This document shows, one piece after another, positions 1 through 6,999 of a DNA stretch of 7,080 nucleotides; the first letter of the stretch is position 1, and each line of letters starts with the position of its first letter. Under the pieces are notes generated by a model. The model had not been told where the DNA came from and ran no database searches. It was given only the letters and a program-made list of their open reading frames with translations. The DNA is taken from positions 1-7,080 of the forward strand of contig LUZV01000099.1 in the NCBI GenBank assembly GCA_001603765.1, in the 5' to 3' direction. This DNA is from Anaerolineales bacterium Chloro_02. GTDB lineage: Bacteria; Chloroflexota; Anaerolineae; Anaerolineales; Anaerolineaceae. A program made the translations under genes and the position numbers.

Positions 1-581
1 GCAGAATCAACCTCTGGCGCGGGGAAGAAACTGCCCGCGGGGATGGTTCCCGTGATTTCCGGCTTACCAAAAACCCAAACCGAAAGCGAAAGCAAACTCA
101 TCTTGCCGTCCTGCGCCGCGACGCGCTGGGCAACCTCTTTTTGAATGGTGAGAATCACGCGCGAAGGTTTCAGGCTGGCTTCCAGTAGGTGGCGGATGAT
201 GGCAGAGGTAATGTAGTAGGGGATATTTGCCGCAACCACATAATCTTTTTGGCTGACCAATGCCGCCGGGTCGAGCTTCAGAATATCGCCATGGACAACA
301 CGCGTGTTGCTGAACTTCCCCAGAGCTTCGTTGAGCGGGGTGAGCATGTTGTCATCAATTTCCACGGCGGTAACTTTCGCGGCAATTTGAGCCAAAAGGA
401 AGGTCAGGCTGCCCAATCCCGCGCCAATTTCGAGCACTTCTTCATCTCCGCTGAGATTTGCGGCCTGGATGACCTTCGCTAAGCCGGCTGGTTCAACCAG
501 AAAGTTCTGTCCAAGGGATTTCTTGGGATGGATGCCATAGCGTTTAAGCAAAGGCTGAATGTTCAGGTATTCGAGGGTCAA
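1..581 (-). CDS. rsmA: Ribosomal RNA small subunit methyltransferase A (16S rRNA dimethyladenosine transferase), 3' end cut by window edge
   Basis: Transfers four methyl groups from S-adenosylmethionine to two adjacent adenines in the 3'-terminal helix of 16S rRNA (A1518/A1519 in E. coli) during late 30S maturation in the cytoplasm. I translated the minus strand from a TTG codon; 193 full codons are present and the C-terminal part (family length about 270-290) lies beyond base 1. Family landmarks appear in order: KKSLGQNFL near residues 20-28, the SAM-binding motif EIGAGLGSLT at about 51-60 with the acidic VEID about 73-76, GDIL at about 98-101, the catalytic motif NIPYY at about 119-123, QKEVAQRV near 147-154, and FFPAPEVDS near the cut. 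The TTG start (581-579) overlaps the TGA of the upstream gene, which suggests translational coupling; no ATG precedes the conserved block in this frame, and the ribosome-binding site is weak. Identification is firm; the exact start is inferred. Confidence 0.95.
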   Translation of the reverse strand, partial: MTLEYLNIQPLLKRYGIHPKKSLGQNFLVEPAGLAKVIQAANLSGDEEVLEIGAGLGSLTFLLAQIAAKVTAVEIDDNMLTPLNEALGKFSNTRVVHGDILKLDPAALVSQKDYVVAANIPYYITSAIIRHLLEASLKPSRVILTIQKEVAQRVAAQDGKMSLLSLSVWVFGKPEITGTIPAGSFFPAPEVDS

Positions 582-1975
582 GGCAGCACCGCCGGCACAT
601 AAGCTGGCACTGGGGTCAGAAAATAAATGACCGTCCAATCGTGCCAGGGAACATAATTTTCATCATCGTACCCAAGGTCGATCCAATATCTGCCGGGGAT
701 GCCGTAGCCAGAATCGCCAATAATCCCGTGACCATAACCGGGCACATAAACTGGCTGTAATGCCAGCCCGTTATACCATGAAGAAGCGACCGCGACGATA
801 CCTTTGCTCAATGGGATGCCCGATCGCGTCTGCGCGCCATAGCTGAACTCGGAAGGATGGTAAGACGTGGCGTAGACGCTGACCTTGCGCCAGTATTCGA
901 TGGTTTGCCCATCCACCACTTCCGTTTTGACGACAACCATCGTTCCGGTTCCTAAAATGCCGTCCGCGGGGTCTGAAGCTTTCCAGGGGCCGTCGCTGGC
1001 AGTGCTGATCACCTTGCCGTTTTCAACACGGCTGCGTTCGCGCGTGACCACCAGCCCCAACTGACCAGGTTTGATGACCGAAATGGTATCCAACTCAGCT
1101 TCGGGATCAGGCTGATAGGTATAGCTGAAGGCGGTTTCGTCCTTGACAAAAGAGATCCTCTCAACCGTTCGGATAAGGCTGATCTTCCCGTTTGCCGGTA
1201 GAGGCTGGTCTTCAGCCGGGATGGAGCGATCAAGGTTTTGCGGGGCAAGGTTGAGTTCTCTCAGCGCTTCGCCAACAGTCGGAGCCGCGGAAAGACCATT
1301 CAAGGTTTGTTCGCCTACGGTAACGGTCAGTTGCTTGGCTTTGGCTAATGAAAATACATTGACAGCTTCAAGAGGTGTCTCCGGCGCGGCTGAGAGGCGG
1401 TCTTCAGGCTGCAACTGGATGCCAGCTTCAAGCAAAGCTTCCGCGAGCGTGTTTTTTTGGGTGAAAAGCGTGCGGGTTTGGTCGCCCATCCGGAGAGTAA
1501 CTTGTTTTGCCGGCAAGAACCGCAGCCTCACTTCCTGCCCAGGGGGCAGTGGCGAATACGGATCAATAAGCTGATCCTCACGCGCTAGAAGGTCAGCCGG
1601 AAAAAGCCTGATACCTGCTTGCAGAAGCAAATTGGCGGGCAAGAGATCCGCGCTCTGGATCGCAATGGTTTCATCGCCGCTGGTAATTTCAACCAGGCGG
1701 GCGCGATTGAGGGTCAACTTCTCAGGGAGAGACAGACTAAAGCCATCAGCCGCGACTGAAGTTCGATCACCTTCCTGAAGATCGTAATGGAGCTGCCGCA
1801 GCAGCCCCCGAAAACTAAACGCAACCGTCCGCACTTCAAGCGTATGCCCGTCAACGGTCAGTTGATATGGATGCCAAAGGTAAGCGACGACGAGAGCCGC
1901 ACCGCCAAGGACCAAAACCGCGCTCAGAAAAAGCATTGCTTTTCGTTGTTTTGTCATCAGAATTAACTTTATCAC
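578..1975 (-). CDS. YabE-like membrane-anchored protein with DUF348 repeats, G5 domain and C-terminal 3D domain
   Basis: Probably acts outside the membrane on or near peptidoglycan: G5 domains are linked to cell-wall binding, and 3D domains (shared with MltA and the Rpf/Sps-like proteins) to glycan-strand cleavage. The 465 residues show a basic N-terminus (TKQRK) and one hydrophobic segment at about 13-33, serving as signal anchor or uncleaved signal. DUF348 ubiquitin-like units follow at about 38-96, 158-212 and 216-268, with a more degenerate unit at about 104-154. A G5 domain spans about 269-345 and the 3D domain about 362-455, with VYVPGYG (409-415), GDSG (D421) and IDLGY (D433). The first of the three signature aspartates, usually VAVD, reads VAVA (A397). 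The chosen start is GTG at 1975; ATG at 1957 (residue 7) is an equally plausible start giving a cleaner signal segment. Neither has a clear Shine-Dalgarno. The gene sits 31 bases after mfd and overlaps rsmA. Domain call is firm; enzymatic activity is uncertain. Confidence 0.88.
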   Translation of the reverse strand: MIKLILMTKQRKAMLFLSAVLVLGGAALVVAYLWHPYQLTVDGHTLEVRTVAFSFRGLLRQLHYDLQEGDRTSVAADGFSLSLPEKLTLNRARLVEITSGDETIAIQSADLLPANLLLQAGIRLFPADLLAREDQLIDPYSPLPPGQEVRLRFLPAKQVTLRMGDQTRTLFTQKNTLAEALLEAGIQLQPEDRLSAAPETPLEAVNVFSLAKAKQLTVTVGEQTLNGLSAAPTVGEALRELNLAPQNLDRSIPAEDQPLPANGKISLIRTVERISFVKDETAFSYTYQPDPEAELDTISVIKPGQLGLVVTRERSRVENGKVISTASDGPWKASDPADGILGTGTMVVVKTEVVDGQTIEYWRKVSVYATSYHPSEFSYGAQTRSGIPLSKGIVAVASSWYNGLALQPVYVPGYGHGIIGDSGYGIPGRYWIDLGYDDENYVPWHDWTVIYFLTPVPAYVPAVLP

Positions 1976-2006
1976 ATGCTTGAAAAACGATTAATCAATA
2001 TGAAAC

Positions 2007-5000
2007 TCAACCCGATGGCGCGCTCTGATCCTGAATCTTGCGTAAAATCGCAAGCAAGCGGTTCTTCCATTCGTCTGTGCTGAGGTCTGAGATGTTGATC
2101 CAGTAGCCATTTTTGCCAGCCCGAACCGTGGGGTCAACATCAGGCAACTGCCGGTCGCGGACGCCATTGGGTAAGGCTGGGTACGATAGAACAATCTGGT
2201 TGTTGTTAAGACTTACCGACTCAATGCCAATCGCATCCCCACGCAGCTTGACTTTCATCTGATATAAAAGATCCTGCACGCCCTGAGGGAGCGGTCCAAA
2301 GCGGTCGGCGAACTCAATTTCGGTTTGAGCTATATCTGTTTCGCTGCGCAAAGACGCGATCCTGCGGTAGAGCTTGAGCCGCAGCTCCTGGTCGGGGATG
2401 TAGCTGGCAGGGATTTCGCTGGAAAGGGGCAGCTCAACATTAACGTTTAAGCTGGGGACTTCAGCCGCGGTGCTGACCGGCATGGACGAGTCGCTTCGCA
2501 TAGCCTTAACTGCCTGCCCAAGAAGTTTGGTGTAGAGGTGGAAGCCAACCGCGGCGATATAGCCAGACTGCCGAGTGCCGAGCAAATCTCCCGCGCCGCG
2601 CATTTCAAGGTCGCGCATGGCGATTGTATAGCCCGCGCCAAGTTGAGAGTTATCCGCCAACACTTCCAGGCGCTCTTCACCTTCGAGGGTGGGTGAGCGC
2701 CGTTTATCGCGGAAAAGGTAGGCAAACGCCCGCTGTGCGCCGCGCCCAACACGTCCGCGCAGTTGATAGAGCTGTGCCAAGCCGAACGTATCCGCACGGT
2801 CGATGATCAGGGTGTTGGCGTTGGGGATGTCGAGACCGGATTCGATGATCGAGGTGCAAAGCAGCACGTCAAGCTGACCGGCGGTGAACTGCTGCATCAC
2901 TTCCGCGAGCTGTTCCTCAGGGAGCCTCCCGTGCCCAATGCCTATCCGCGCTTCCGGAACAAGGGTGGATAGGTGGTTATACACTGCTGGAATGGATTGA
3001 ATGCGGTTGTGCACAAAAAACACCTGCCCGCCGCGGTCCAGCTCGCGCACAATCGCCTCTCGCACCAGCTTCTGATCGTAGGGTCCAACATGGGTGATAA
3101 TAGGCAAACGTTCTTCGGGAGGTGAGTTGATGTTGGAGATGTCGCGCACACCGCTGAGCGCCATATAAAGTGTGCGAGGGATGGGTGTGGCAGTGAGGGT
3201 CAGCACATCCACTTCAGCACGCAGTTTTTTGAGGTGCTCTTTGTGGGTTACGCCAAAACGCTGTTCCTCATCGATGATCACCAGCCCCAGATCATTAAAC
3301 TTAACATCCGCCGAAAGCAGCCTGTGCGTGCCGATCAGGATGTCCACCTTCTTTTCCGCTGTCAGACGGATGATCTCATCCTGCGCTTTGTTGGAGCGAA
3401 AACGCGAGAGCATTTCGACCGCGACCGGAAAGACCGACAAGCGCTGGCGGAAGGTCTCGTAATGCTGCTGCGCCAGGACGGTCGTCGGCACTAAAACTGC
3501 CACTTGCTTACCGTTGGTTACCGCCTTAAACGCCGCTCTCAGCGCAACTTCAGTTTTGCCGTAGCCTACATCTCCGCAGAGGAGCCTGTCCATCGGGCGG
3601 GTCGATTCCATGTCGGCTTTAACTTGCTGAATAGCGAGCAGTTGGTCCGAGGTTTCAATATATGGAAAAGAAGCTTCCAATTCCTTCTGCCAGTCGTTAT
3701 CTGGCTCAAAGGCGTATCCCTCCGCGGTCTGGCGTTTGGCATAAAGTTCAAGCAGGTCCTGCGCGACTTCAACCACGGCGTGGCGGACGCGGCTTTTGGT
3801 CAGGTCCCATTCAGAACCGCCCAGTCGGCTCAAGCCCGGAGGTCCGCTTTCGGGACCAATATAGCGGGTTATCCGGTCCGCCTGGTGGATTGGAACGTAG
3901 AGAACGTCATTGTCTTTATAAGCGATGGAGAGGTATTCTCTTTGAATGCCTTCGATGTTAGGCGTGTGGAGTCCGATGAACTGCCCGATGCCGTGATCGA
4001 TGTGCACCACCCAGTCGCCTGGTTTCAGGTCGGCAAAAACCATTTCCGGCGCTTCTGTGCTCAACATCGGACGCCGGCGAGGTTGGGGTCGGCTCCAGCC
4101 GAAGATTTCGCTGTCCGAAAGCAGATGTTGTTCGATCTTGTCAAATTTCAGAATCCAACCGCCTGAAATTGACCCTTCGAAGAAATGTGCCTGAGCGTCT
4201 TCCGCGCTGGCTTCAGGATGAGTTTCAGTCCAGAGCTGTTTAAGGCGGGCAGCCTGGCGCGACACAACCGTCCAGGGCGTGTTTTTGGCACTTAAGTTGT
4301 CGATGTGATGCTGAAAATCCTTTAGGCGTCCGGCAAAACGAGGACCGGGGTCAAAACATGCCGAGAGCGGCGAACCACCTTCGGCATTGGTGTGTCCTAA
4401 CTCGAGCACCTGATGTCCGCTCAGGCTGTCTGCCAGTTCTGACCACGTCAGATATGGGATTGGAGCGTCCTCCGGAAGCGCGTGAGAAGCGATCTGATTG
4501 GCACGGCGTTCAGCCGATTCTTCTTCGATGTCATTCGCGGCGGCTTCAATAAACTCCTGACCGTCCAGCAGCACCAGGCTGTTTTTCGGCAGGAAATCGA
4601 TCAAACTGGATGGAAAACGATAGAGCGATGGAATATCCTGTTCACGAGGCAGATACGGAAGCTCGCCGTCTTCCGCGGGGTTGATGGCAAGGGCTTCGGA
4701 GGCTGGGAAGATCTCTATCTGATCGAGCTTGTCAGTGGTGCGTTGGGTGGTCGGGTCGAACAGGCGCAGTGTGTCGACATCCAAGCCAAAGAACTCAATC
4801 CGTACTGGCCAGGGGCTGGAGTGCGACCAGACATCTAAAATGCCGCCGCGGCGGGAAAACTGACCCGGACGGATTACGATATTGCTGTATTCATATCCGA
4901 GCCTCACGAGATTGGCGCTGGTTTCAACCAAATCGCGCTGATCTGAAAGCCGAACGCGCAGGGTACTGCGCAGAAAGTCTCTTCTGGGAACTGTGCGGGT

Positions 5001-5429
5001 CATCACTGCCCGGATCGGCGCGATCACAACAGAAGGTTCCTGAGGACTATGACCGCCCGGGAGCCAATAACGGCTGTACTCGGTCAGAACGCGCAGGCGG
5101 TCGTGTTTTGTGCCTTCAGACCAGGGCAGGTCTTCATAGAAGGAAGGGTTTGGTTCGGAAAAATAGAGATTCGTGCCTTCTGGCAGCCAATAGCTGAGCT
5201 CGTCGAAGAGCGACAGCGCCCGATCAGCGCGATTGGTCAGCAAAAGGATCGGCTGACGCGTGTCGTAATGCAAAGACGCGAGCAGCGCGAGGCGGGCGGC
5301 GCGCGGCAGCCCCAAGCCGCGGACACTGCCGCCGGTGTACTCGTCCCCTTTCAACTTATCAAGTAAATCCTGATATGCCGGCAGACTGGCGAGCGACGCG
5401 AGCAGTGGATGATCAGCCGACTTCCCCAT
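2007..5429 (-). CDS. mfd: Transcription-repair coupling factor Mfd
   Basis: DNA translocase that binds RNA polymerase stalled at a lesion, pushes it off the template using ATP, and recruits UvrA to start nucleotide excision repair. The 1140 residues match the usual full length (about 1150). The N-terminal UvrB-like module (about 1-370) lacks a Walker A, as in the family, and carries the GYEYSNIVIRPGQFSRRGGILDV region (178-200) typical of the UvrA-contact part. A variable D3 follows, then the CarD-like RNA-polymerase interaction domain (about 464-530, PGDWVVHIDHGIGQF). The superfamily-2 motor has Walker A GDVGYGKTE (619-627), DEEQ (720-723), TATPIPRTL (746-754) and QLRGRVGR (889-896). The translocation motif GDLLGTRQSG spans 947-956 and the C-terminal autoinhibitory D7 about 1000-1095. 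The ATG at 5429 lies inside the last codons of pth (17-base overlap), so the two are probably translationally coupled; no strong Shine-Dalgarno is visible. No frameshift or missing motor motif was seen. Confidence 0.98.
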   Translation of the reverse strand: MGKSADHPLLASLASLPAYQDLLDKLKGDEYTGGSVRGLGLPRAARLALLASLHYDTRQPILLLTNRADRALSLFDELSYWLPEGTNLYFSEPNPSFYEDLPWSEGTKHDRLRVLTEYSRYWLPGGHSPQEPSVVIAPIRAVMTRTVPRRDFLRSTLRVRLSDQRDLVETSANLVRLGYEYSNIVIRPGQFSRRGGILDVWSHSSPWPVRIEFFGLDVDTLRLFDPTTQRTTDKLDQIEIFPASEALAINPAEDGELPYLPREQDIPSLYRFPSSLIDFLPKNSLVLLDGQEFIEAAANDIEEESAERRANQIASHALPEDAPIPYLTWSELADSLSGHQVLELGHTNAEGGSPLSACFDPGPRFAGRLKDFQHHIDNLSAKNTPWTVVSRQAARLKQLWTETHPEASAEDAQAHFFEGSISGGWILKFDKIEQHLLSDSEIFGWSRPQPRRRPMLSTEAPEMVFADLKPGDWVVHIDHGIGQFIGLHTPNIEGIQREYLSIAYKDNDVLYVPIHQADRITRYIGPESGPPGLSRLGGSEWDLTKSRVRHAVVEVAQDLLELYAKRQTAEGYAFEPDNDWQKELEASFPYIETSDQLLAIQQVKADMESTRPMDRLLCGDVGYGKTEVALRAAFKAVTNGKQVAVLVPTTVLAQQHYETFRQRLSVFPVAVEMLSRFRSNKAQDEIIRLTAEKKVDILIGTHRLLSADVKFNDLGLVIIDEEQRFGVTHKEHLKKLRAEVDVLTLTATPIPRTLYMALSGVRDISNINSPPEERLPIITHVGPYDQKLVREAIVRELDRGGQVFFVHNRIQSIPAVYNHLSTLVPEARIGIGHGRLPEEQLAEVMQQFTAGQLDVLLCTSIIESGLDIPNANTLIIDRADTFGLAQLYQLRGRVGRGAQRAFAYLFRDKRRSPTLEGEERLEVLADNSQLGAGYTIAMRDLEMRGAGDLLGTRQSGYIAAVGFHLYTKLLGQAVKAMRSDSSMPVSTAAEVPSLNVNVELPLSSEIPASYIPDQELRLKLYRRIASLRSETDIAQTEIEFADRFGPLPQGVQDLLYQMKVKLRGDAIGIESVSLNNNQIVLSYPALPNGVRDRQLPDVDPTVRAGKNGYWINISDLSTDEWKNRLLAILRKIQDQSAPSG

Positions 5430-6006
5430 TATATTTGTTCATGGTTTTTGTCAGACCCTCGGCGATGAATGTTTGGCTGGCTTCCACGGCAGTTCGCAAC
5501 ACCATTGCCAGCAGTTCGGCTTCGGAGGGGAGAAAGTTTTTGAGGACGTAATCGACCGGGTCCATCTGACCGGGCGGTCGGCTGATGCCGAGGCGCATCC
5601 GCGGGAATTCCTGCGTGCCGAGCTGATTGATGATAGACGCCATGCCGCGCTGCCCGGAGGTGCCGCCGCCGGGGCGCAAACGCAAAACGCCGAAAGGAAG
5701 ATCGAGATCGTCATGGATGACTAAAAGGTTTGAGAGCGGCACTTTGAAATACCGCAGCAACGGAGCAACAGCCTTGCCTGACTCGTTCATGAAAGTCATT
5801 GGTTTGACGAGGACAACTTTGCTGTCAGCAAATTTGCCTTCACCGATCATAGCTTTGAACTTCAGGCGCTTGACCTGAATGTTTAGCTCTTTTGCCAGCT
5901 CATCAAGCGCTAAAAAGCCAAAATTATGCCGGGTATGGCGGTATTCGGGACCCGGATTTCCGAGCCCGACGATCATCACGGGAAAATCTCTGCAAATTTC
6001 TTCCAT
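5413..6006 (-). CDS. pth: Peptidyl-tRNA hydrolase
   Basis: Cleaves the ester bond between prematurely released peptides and tRNA, recycling tRNA in the cytoplasm. From the ATG at 6006 the protein has 197 residues, within the usual range (about 185-200). It shows the N-terminal strand MIVGLGNPG (11-19; N17 corresponds to E. coli N10), TRHN with the catalytic His (H27), TFMNESG (71-77; N74 matching E. coli N68), the HDDLDLPFG block with catalytic-dyad Asp D99, GGGTSGQRG (113-121), and LGISRP plus the DYVL..F C-terminal region. The open frame extends to an ATG at 6141, but the extra 45 residues have no family counterpart. ATG at 6006 and ATG at 5979 (giving 188 residues beginning MIVGLGNPG) are both plausible; neither has a convincing Shine-Dalgarno. 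It is the first gene of the pth-mfd-yabE-like-rsmA run, and its end overlaps mfd. In the GQRG loop, residues Q119 and R120 stand where E. coli has H113 and N114. Confidence 0.95.
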   Translation of the reverse strand: MEEICRDFPVMIVGLGNPGPEYRHTRHNFGFLALDELAKELNIQVKRLKFKAMIGEGKFADSKVVLVKPMTFMNESGKAVAPLLRYFKVPLSNLLVIHDDLDLPFGVLRLRPGGGTSGQRGMASIINQLGTQEFPRMRLGISRPPGQMDPVDYVLKNFLPSEAELLAMVLRTAVEASQTFIAEGLTKTMNKYNGEVG

Positions 6007-6253
6007 AACAACATATCTTTCGCAATCTTTAAGTTTAACACGAAATATCTTCCTTCGCGCCAAACCTCGTGCATCTCGTAAGAGCAATATGATAATGTCC
6101 TGTTTAATATTTGGAGATGACATGGGCGATAGAAATGGCAAACTATCGGGTTTGCTGGTGTTGGCAAGTGCCAGTTAGAGGTTATTTCAGATGCCAACTC
6201 ATCTTAATGACCAAATGAATGCCCGGTGCCGGTCATGAAGGGAGTAGAAAGCA
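6007..6253. other. Non-coding interval upstream of pth, with small inverted repeats and no clear promoter
   Basis: No gene is supported here. On the minus strand this is the 5' region of the pth operon, so its promoter should lie here, but I found no convincing -35/-10 pair; TATCAT- and TATTAA-like hexamers occur around 6085-6110 without a good partner. Three small inverted repeats are visible: TGGCA-AG-TGCCA (6162-6173), CCGG-TG-CCGG (6223-6232), and ATGACC/GGTCAT arms at 6207-6212 and 6231-6236 enclosing 18 bases. The pth reading frame stays open to an ATG at 6141, but those residues resemble no family sequence. Confidence 0.4.
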
Positions 6254-6279
6254 AACAGACTACCCATGGGCAGTCTGTT
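6254..6279 (-). terminator. Rho-independent terminator of the 182-residue membrane protein gene
   Basis: The interval is a near-perfect palindrome: AACAGACT (6254-6261) pairs with AGTCTGTT (6272-6279), and CCC/GGG (6263-6265, 6268-6270) close a tiny loop. Read on the minus strand the remaining position (6271 with 6262) is a G-U wobble, giving a continuous stem; on the plus strand it is an A-C mismatch, so folding favours minus-strand RNA. A U-rich tract (TTGCTTTCT) follows on the minus strand. It sits 19 bases after the upstream stop codon. On the other side a seven-T run (6289-6295) could also allow weak plus-strand termination. Confidence 0.75.
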
Positions 6280-6297
6280 GTAGAGCTCTTTTTTTGT

Positions 6298-6846
6298 TTA
6301 AATCATTAAGAAAGGCATGATGCTGCTCATATCCTTAAAATAGGATAGCACCCCACCGCCAATAAATAAAATCGGGCACAAGACACAAAGACAAAGCACA
6401 AGGACGACTATCAATACGATCGCCCAAACAGGGAAGCTTTCTTTCTTTGGAGGTTTCGCGGAGGAAGCAGCGACATAATCTACTACTTTTGGTGCTCCTT
6501 CCACTTTCGGCGCGGCAGCAGGCTCGTCGGCGCCAGGGGTGTAGAGGGATCCATCCCAGCGATTGGGATCATTAGCGTTCTCGTTTACAGGCGAACCCCA
6601 GCGGTCAGTTTCTGGCTGTGGAGGAGGAGGAGTCTGTGGAACTTCTGGCGCGCTCCAGCTTTCAGCGGAAGCCTTGTGGAACTCATCTTTCACTTCGTTC
6701 CAACCGCCCTGCACTGTCTCACTCGCGTCCACAATTTCGCCTTCGATCTGTTCGGCGGAGTCTTTCACCGATTTCCATGCGTTCTCAGCAGCATCATCCA
6801 GCTTGCGTTCGAACTCTTGGGCTGCGTTTTCTAAGTTCTCGTCCAT
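6298..6846 (-). CDS. Uncharacterised acidic protein with proline-rich linker and C-terminal transmembrane segment
   Basis: I do not recognise a family. The 182-residue protein has three zones. Residues 1-65 are acidic, Ala/Glu/Lys-rich and likely amphipathic helix or coiled coil, reminiscent in composition of YtxH/late-embryogenesis-type helices. Residues about 66-137 form a low-complexity Pro/Ala/Asn linker with QTPPPPQP (71-78) and two similar short motifs, DRWG (81-84) and NRWDG (95-99). Residues about 138-170 form one strong hydrophobic span containing C152, C154 and C157, followed by a short KDMSSIMPFLMI tail. There is no N-terminal signal, so it looks tail-anchored with the helical part probably cytoplasmic. 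The frame is open to an ATG at 6891, but that codon overlaps the TATAAT box at 6890-6895. The ATG at 6846 has a good Shine-Dalgarno (AAAGGA, five-base spacer), so I use it. The gene is monocistronic by appearance, closed by a terminator, and divergent from mscL. Function unknown. Confidence 0.75.
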   Translation of the reverse strand: MDENLENAAQEFERKLDDAAENAWKSVKDSAEQIEGEIVDASETVQGGWNEVKDEFHKASAESWSAPEVPQTPPPPQPETDRWGSPVNENANDPNRWDGSLYTPGADEPAAAPKVEGAPKVVDYVAASSAKPPKKESFPVWAIVLIVVLVLCLCVLCPILFIGGGVLSYFKDMSSIMPFLMI

Positions 6847-6851
6847 TTCAA

Positions 6852-6857
6852 TCCTTT
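6852..6857 (-). promoter_or_regulatory. Ribosome-binding site that decides the start of the 182-residue membrane protein
   Basis: AAAGGA on the minus strand lies five bases before the ATG at 6846. The alternative upstream ATG at 6891 has no such site and overlaps a -10 box, so this element argues for the shorter protein. Confidence 0.7.
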
Positions 6858-6889
6858 CATAACTGGTCAATTCTGAACAATCTAAGTTC

Positions 6890-6895
6890 ATTATA
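6890..6895 (-). promoter_or_regulatory. Probable -10 box for the 182-residue membrane protein gene
   Basis: A perfect TATAAT reads on the minus strand, preceded by TTG. The expected start of transcription is about 6882-6884, leaving a leader of roughly 35 bases before the ATG at 6846. The -35 region is weak (TTTCTA at 6913-6918 with a 17-base spacer, three matches to TTGACA), so this could need an activator or be a modest housekeeping promoter. Confidence 0.5.
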
Positions 6896-6976
6896 CAACA
6901 AGAAGCCGAGCTTAGAAATCAGATCGTCAGGTTTATACTAACGTTACTTATCAGATTCCGACCGCCAGTTGTTGGA

Positions 6977-6982
6977 TATAAT
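6977..6982 (+). promoter_or_regulatory. Probable -10 box for mscL
   Basis: A perfect TATAAT lies 22 bases before the mscL ATG, giving an expected transcript start near 6989 and a leader of only about 15 bases that still includes the Shine-Dalgarno. No good -35 box is present at 16-18 bases; TTCCGA (6956-6961) sits at a 15-base spacer with three matches. A second, poorer -10-like hexamer, TATACT, lies at 6934-6939. Confidence 0.5.
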
Positions 6983-6995
6983 CAGTACAGAAAGT

Positions 6996-6999
6996 GAGG
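6996..6999 (+). promoter_or_regulatory. Ribosome-binding site of mscL
   Basis: GAGG within AGTGAGGT lies five bases before the ATG at 7005, a normal Shine-Dalgarno arrangement that supports this start. Confidence 0.65.

Noticed and set aside
189..482. Plus-strand open frame of 97 codons at the left end
   Set aside because: It lies wholly antisense to the SAM-binding and catalytic motifs of rsmA; the minus-strand protein explains the sequence.
1143..1574. Plus-strand open frame of 143 codons
   Set aside because: It is antisense to the DUF348 repeats of the YabE-like protein and has no ribosome-binding site or known motif.
1972..1977. ATG-TGA start-stop pair overlapping the GTG start of the YabE-like gene
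   Set aside because: It could be a minimal upstream start-stop element, but without a ribosome-binding site it is most likely chance.
3504..4166. Long plus-strand open frame of 220 codons inside mfd
   Set aside because: It is antisense to the well-conserved interaction-domain and motor part of mfd, shows no recognisable motif, and has the composition expected of a reverse-strand shadow.
6007..6141. N-terminal extension of pth to the ATG at 6141
   Set aside because: It adds 45 residues with no match to the family, and Pth proteins normally begin within about ten residues of the IVGLGNPG strand; the ATG at 6006 or 5979 is better.
6282..6289. AGAGCTCT palindrome beside the T run
   Set aside because: Too short and without a loop to form a hairpin; it is better read as flank of the terminator at 6254-6279.
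6847..6891. Upstream start (ATG at 6891) for the 182-residue membrane protein
   Set aside because: The codon overlaps a TATAAT box and has no ribosome-binding site, whereas the ATG at 6846 has AAAGGA at the right distance.
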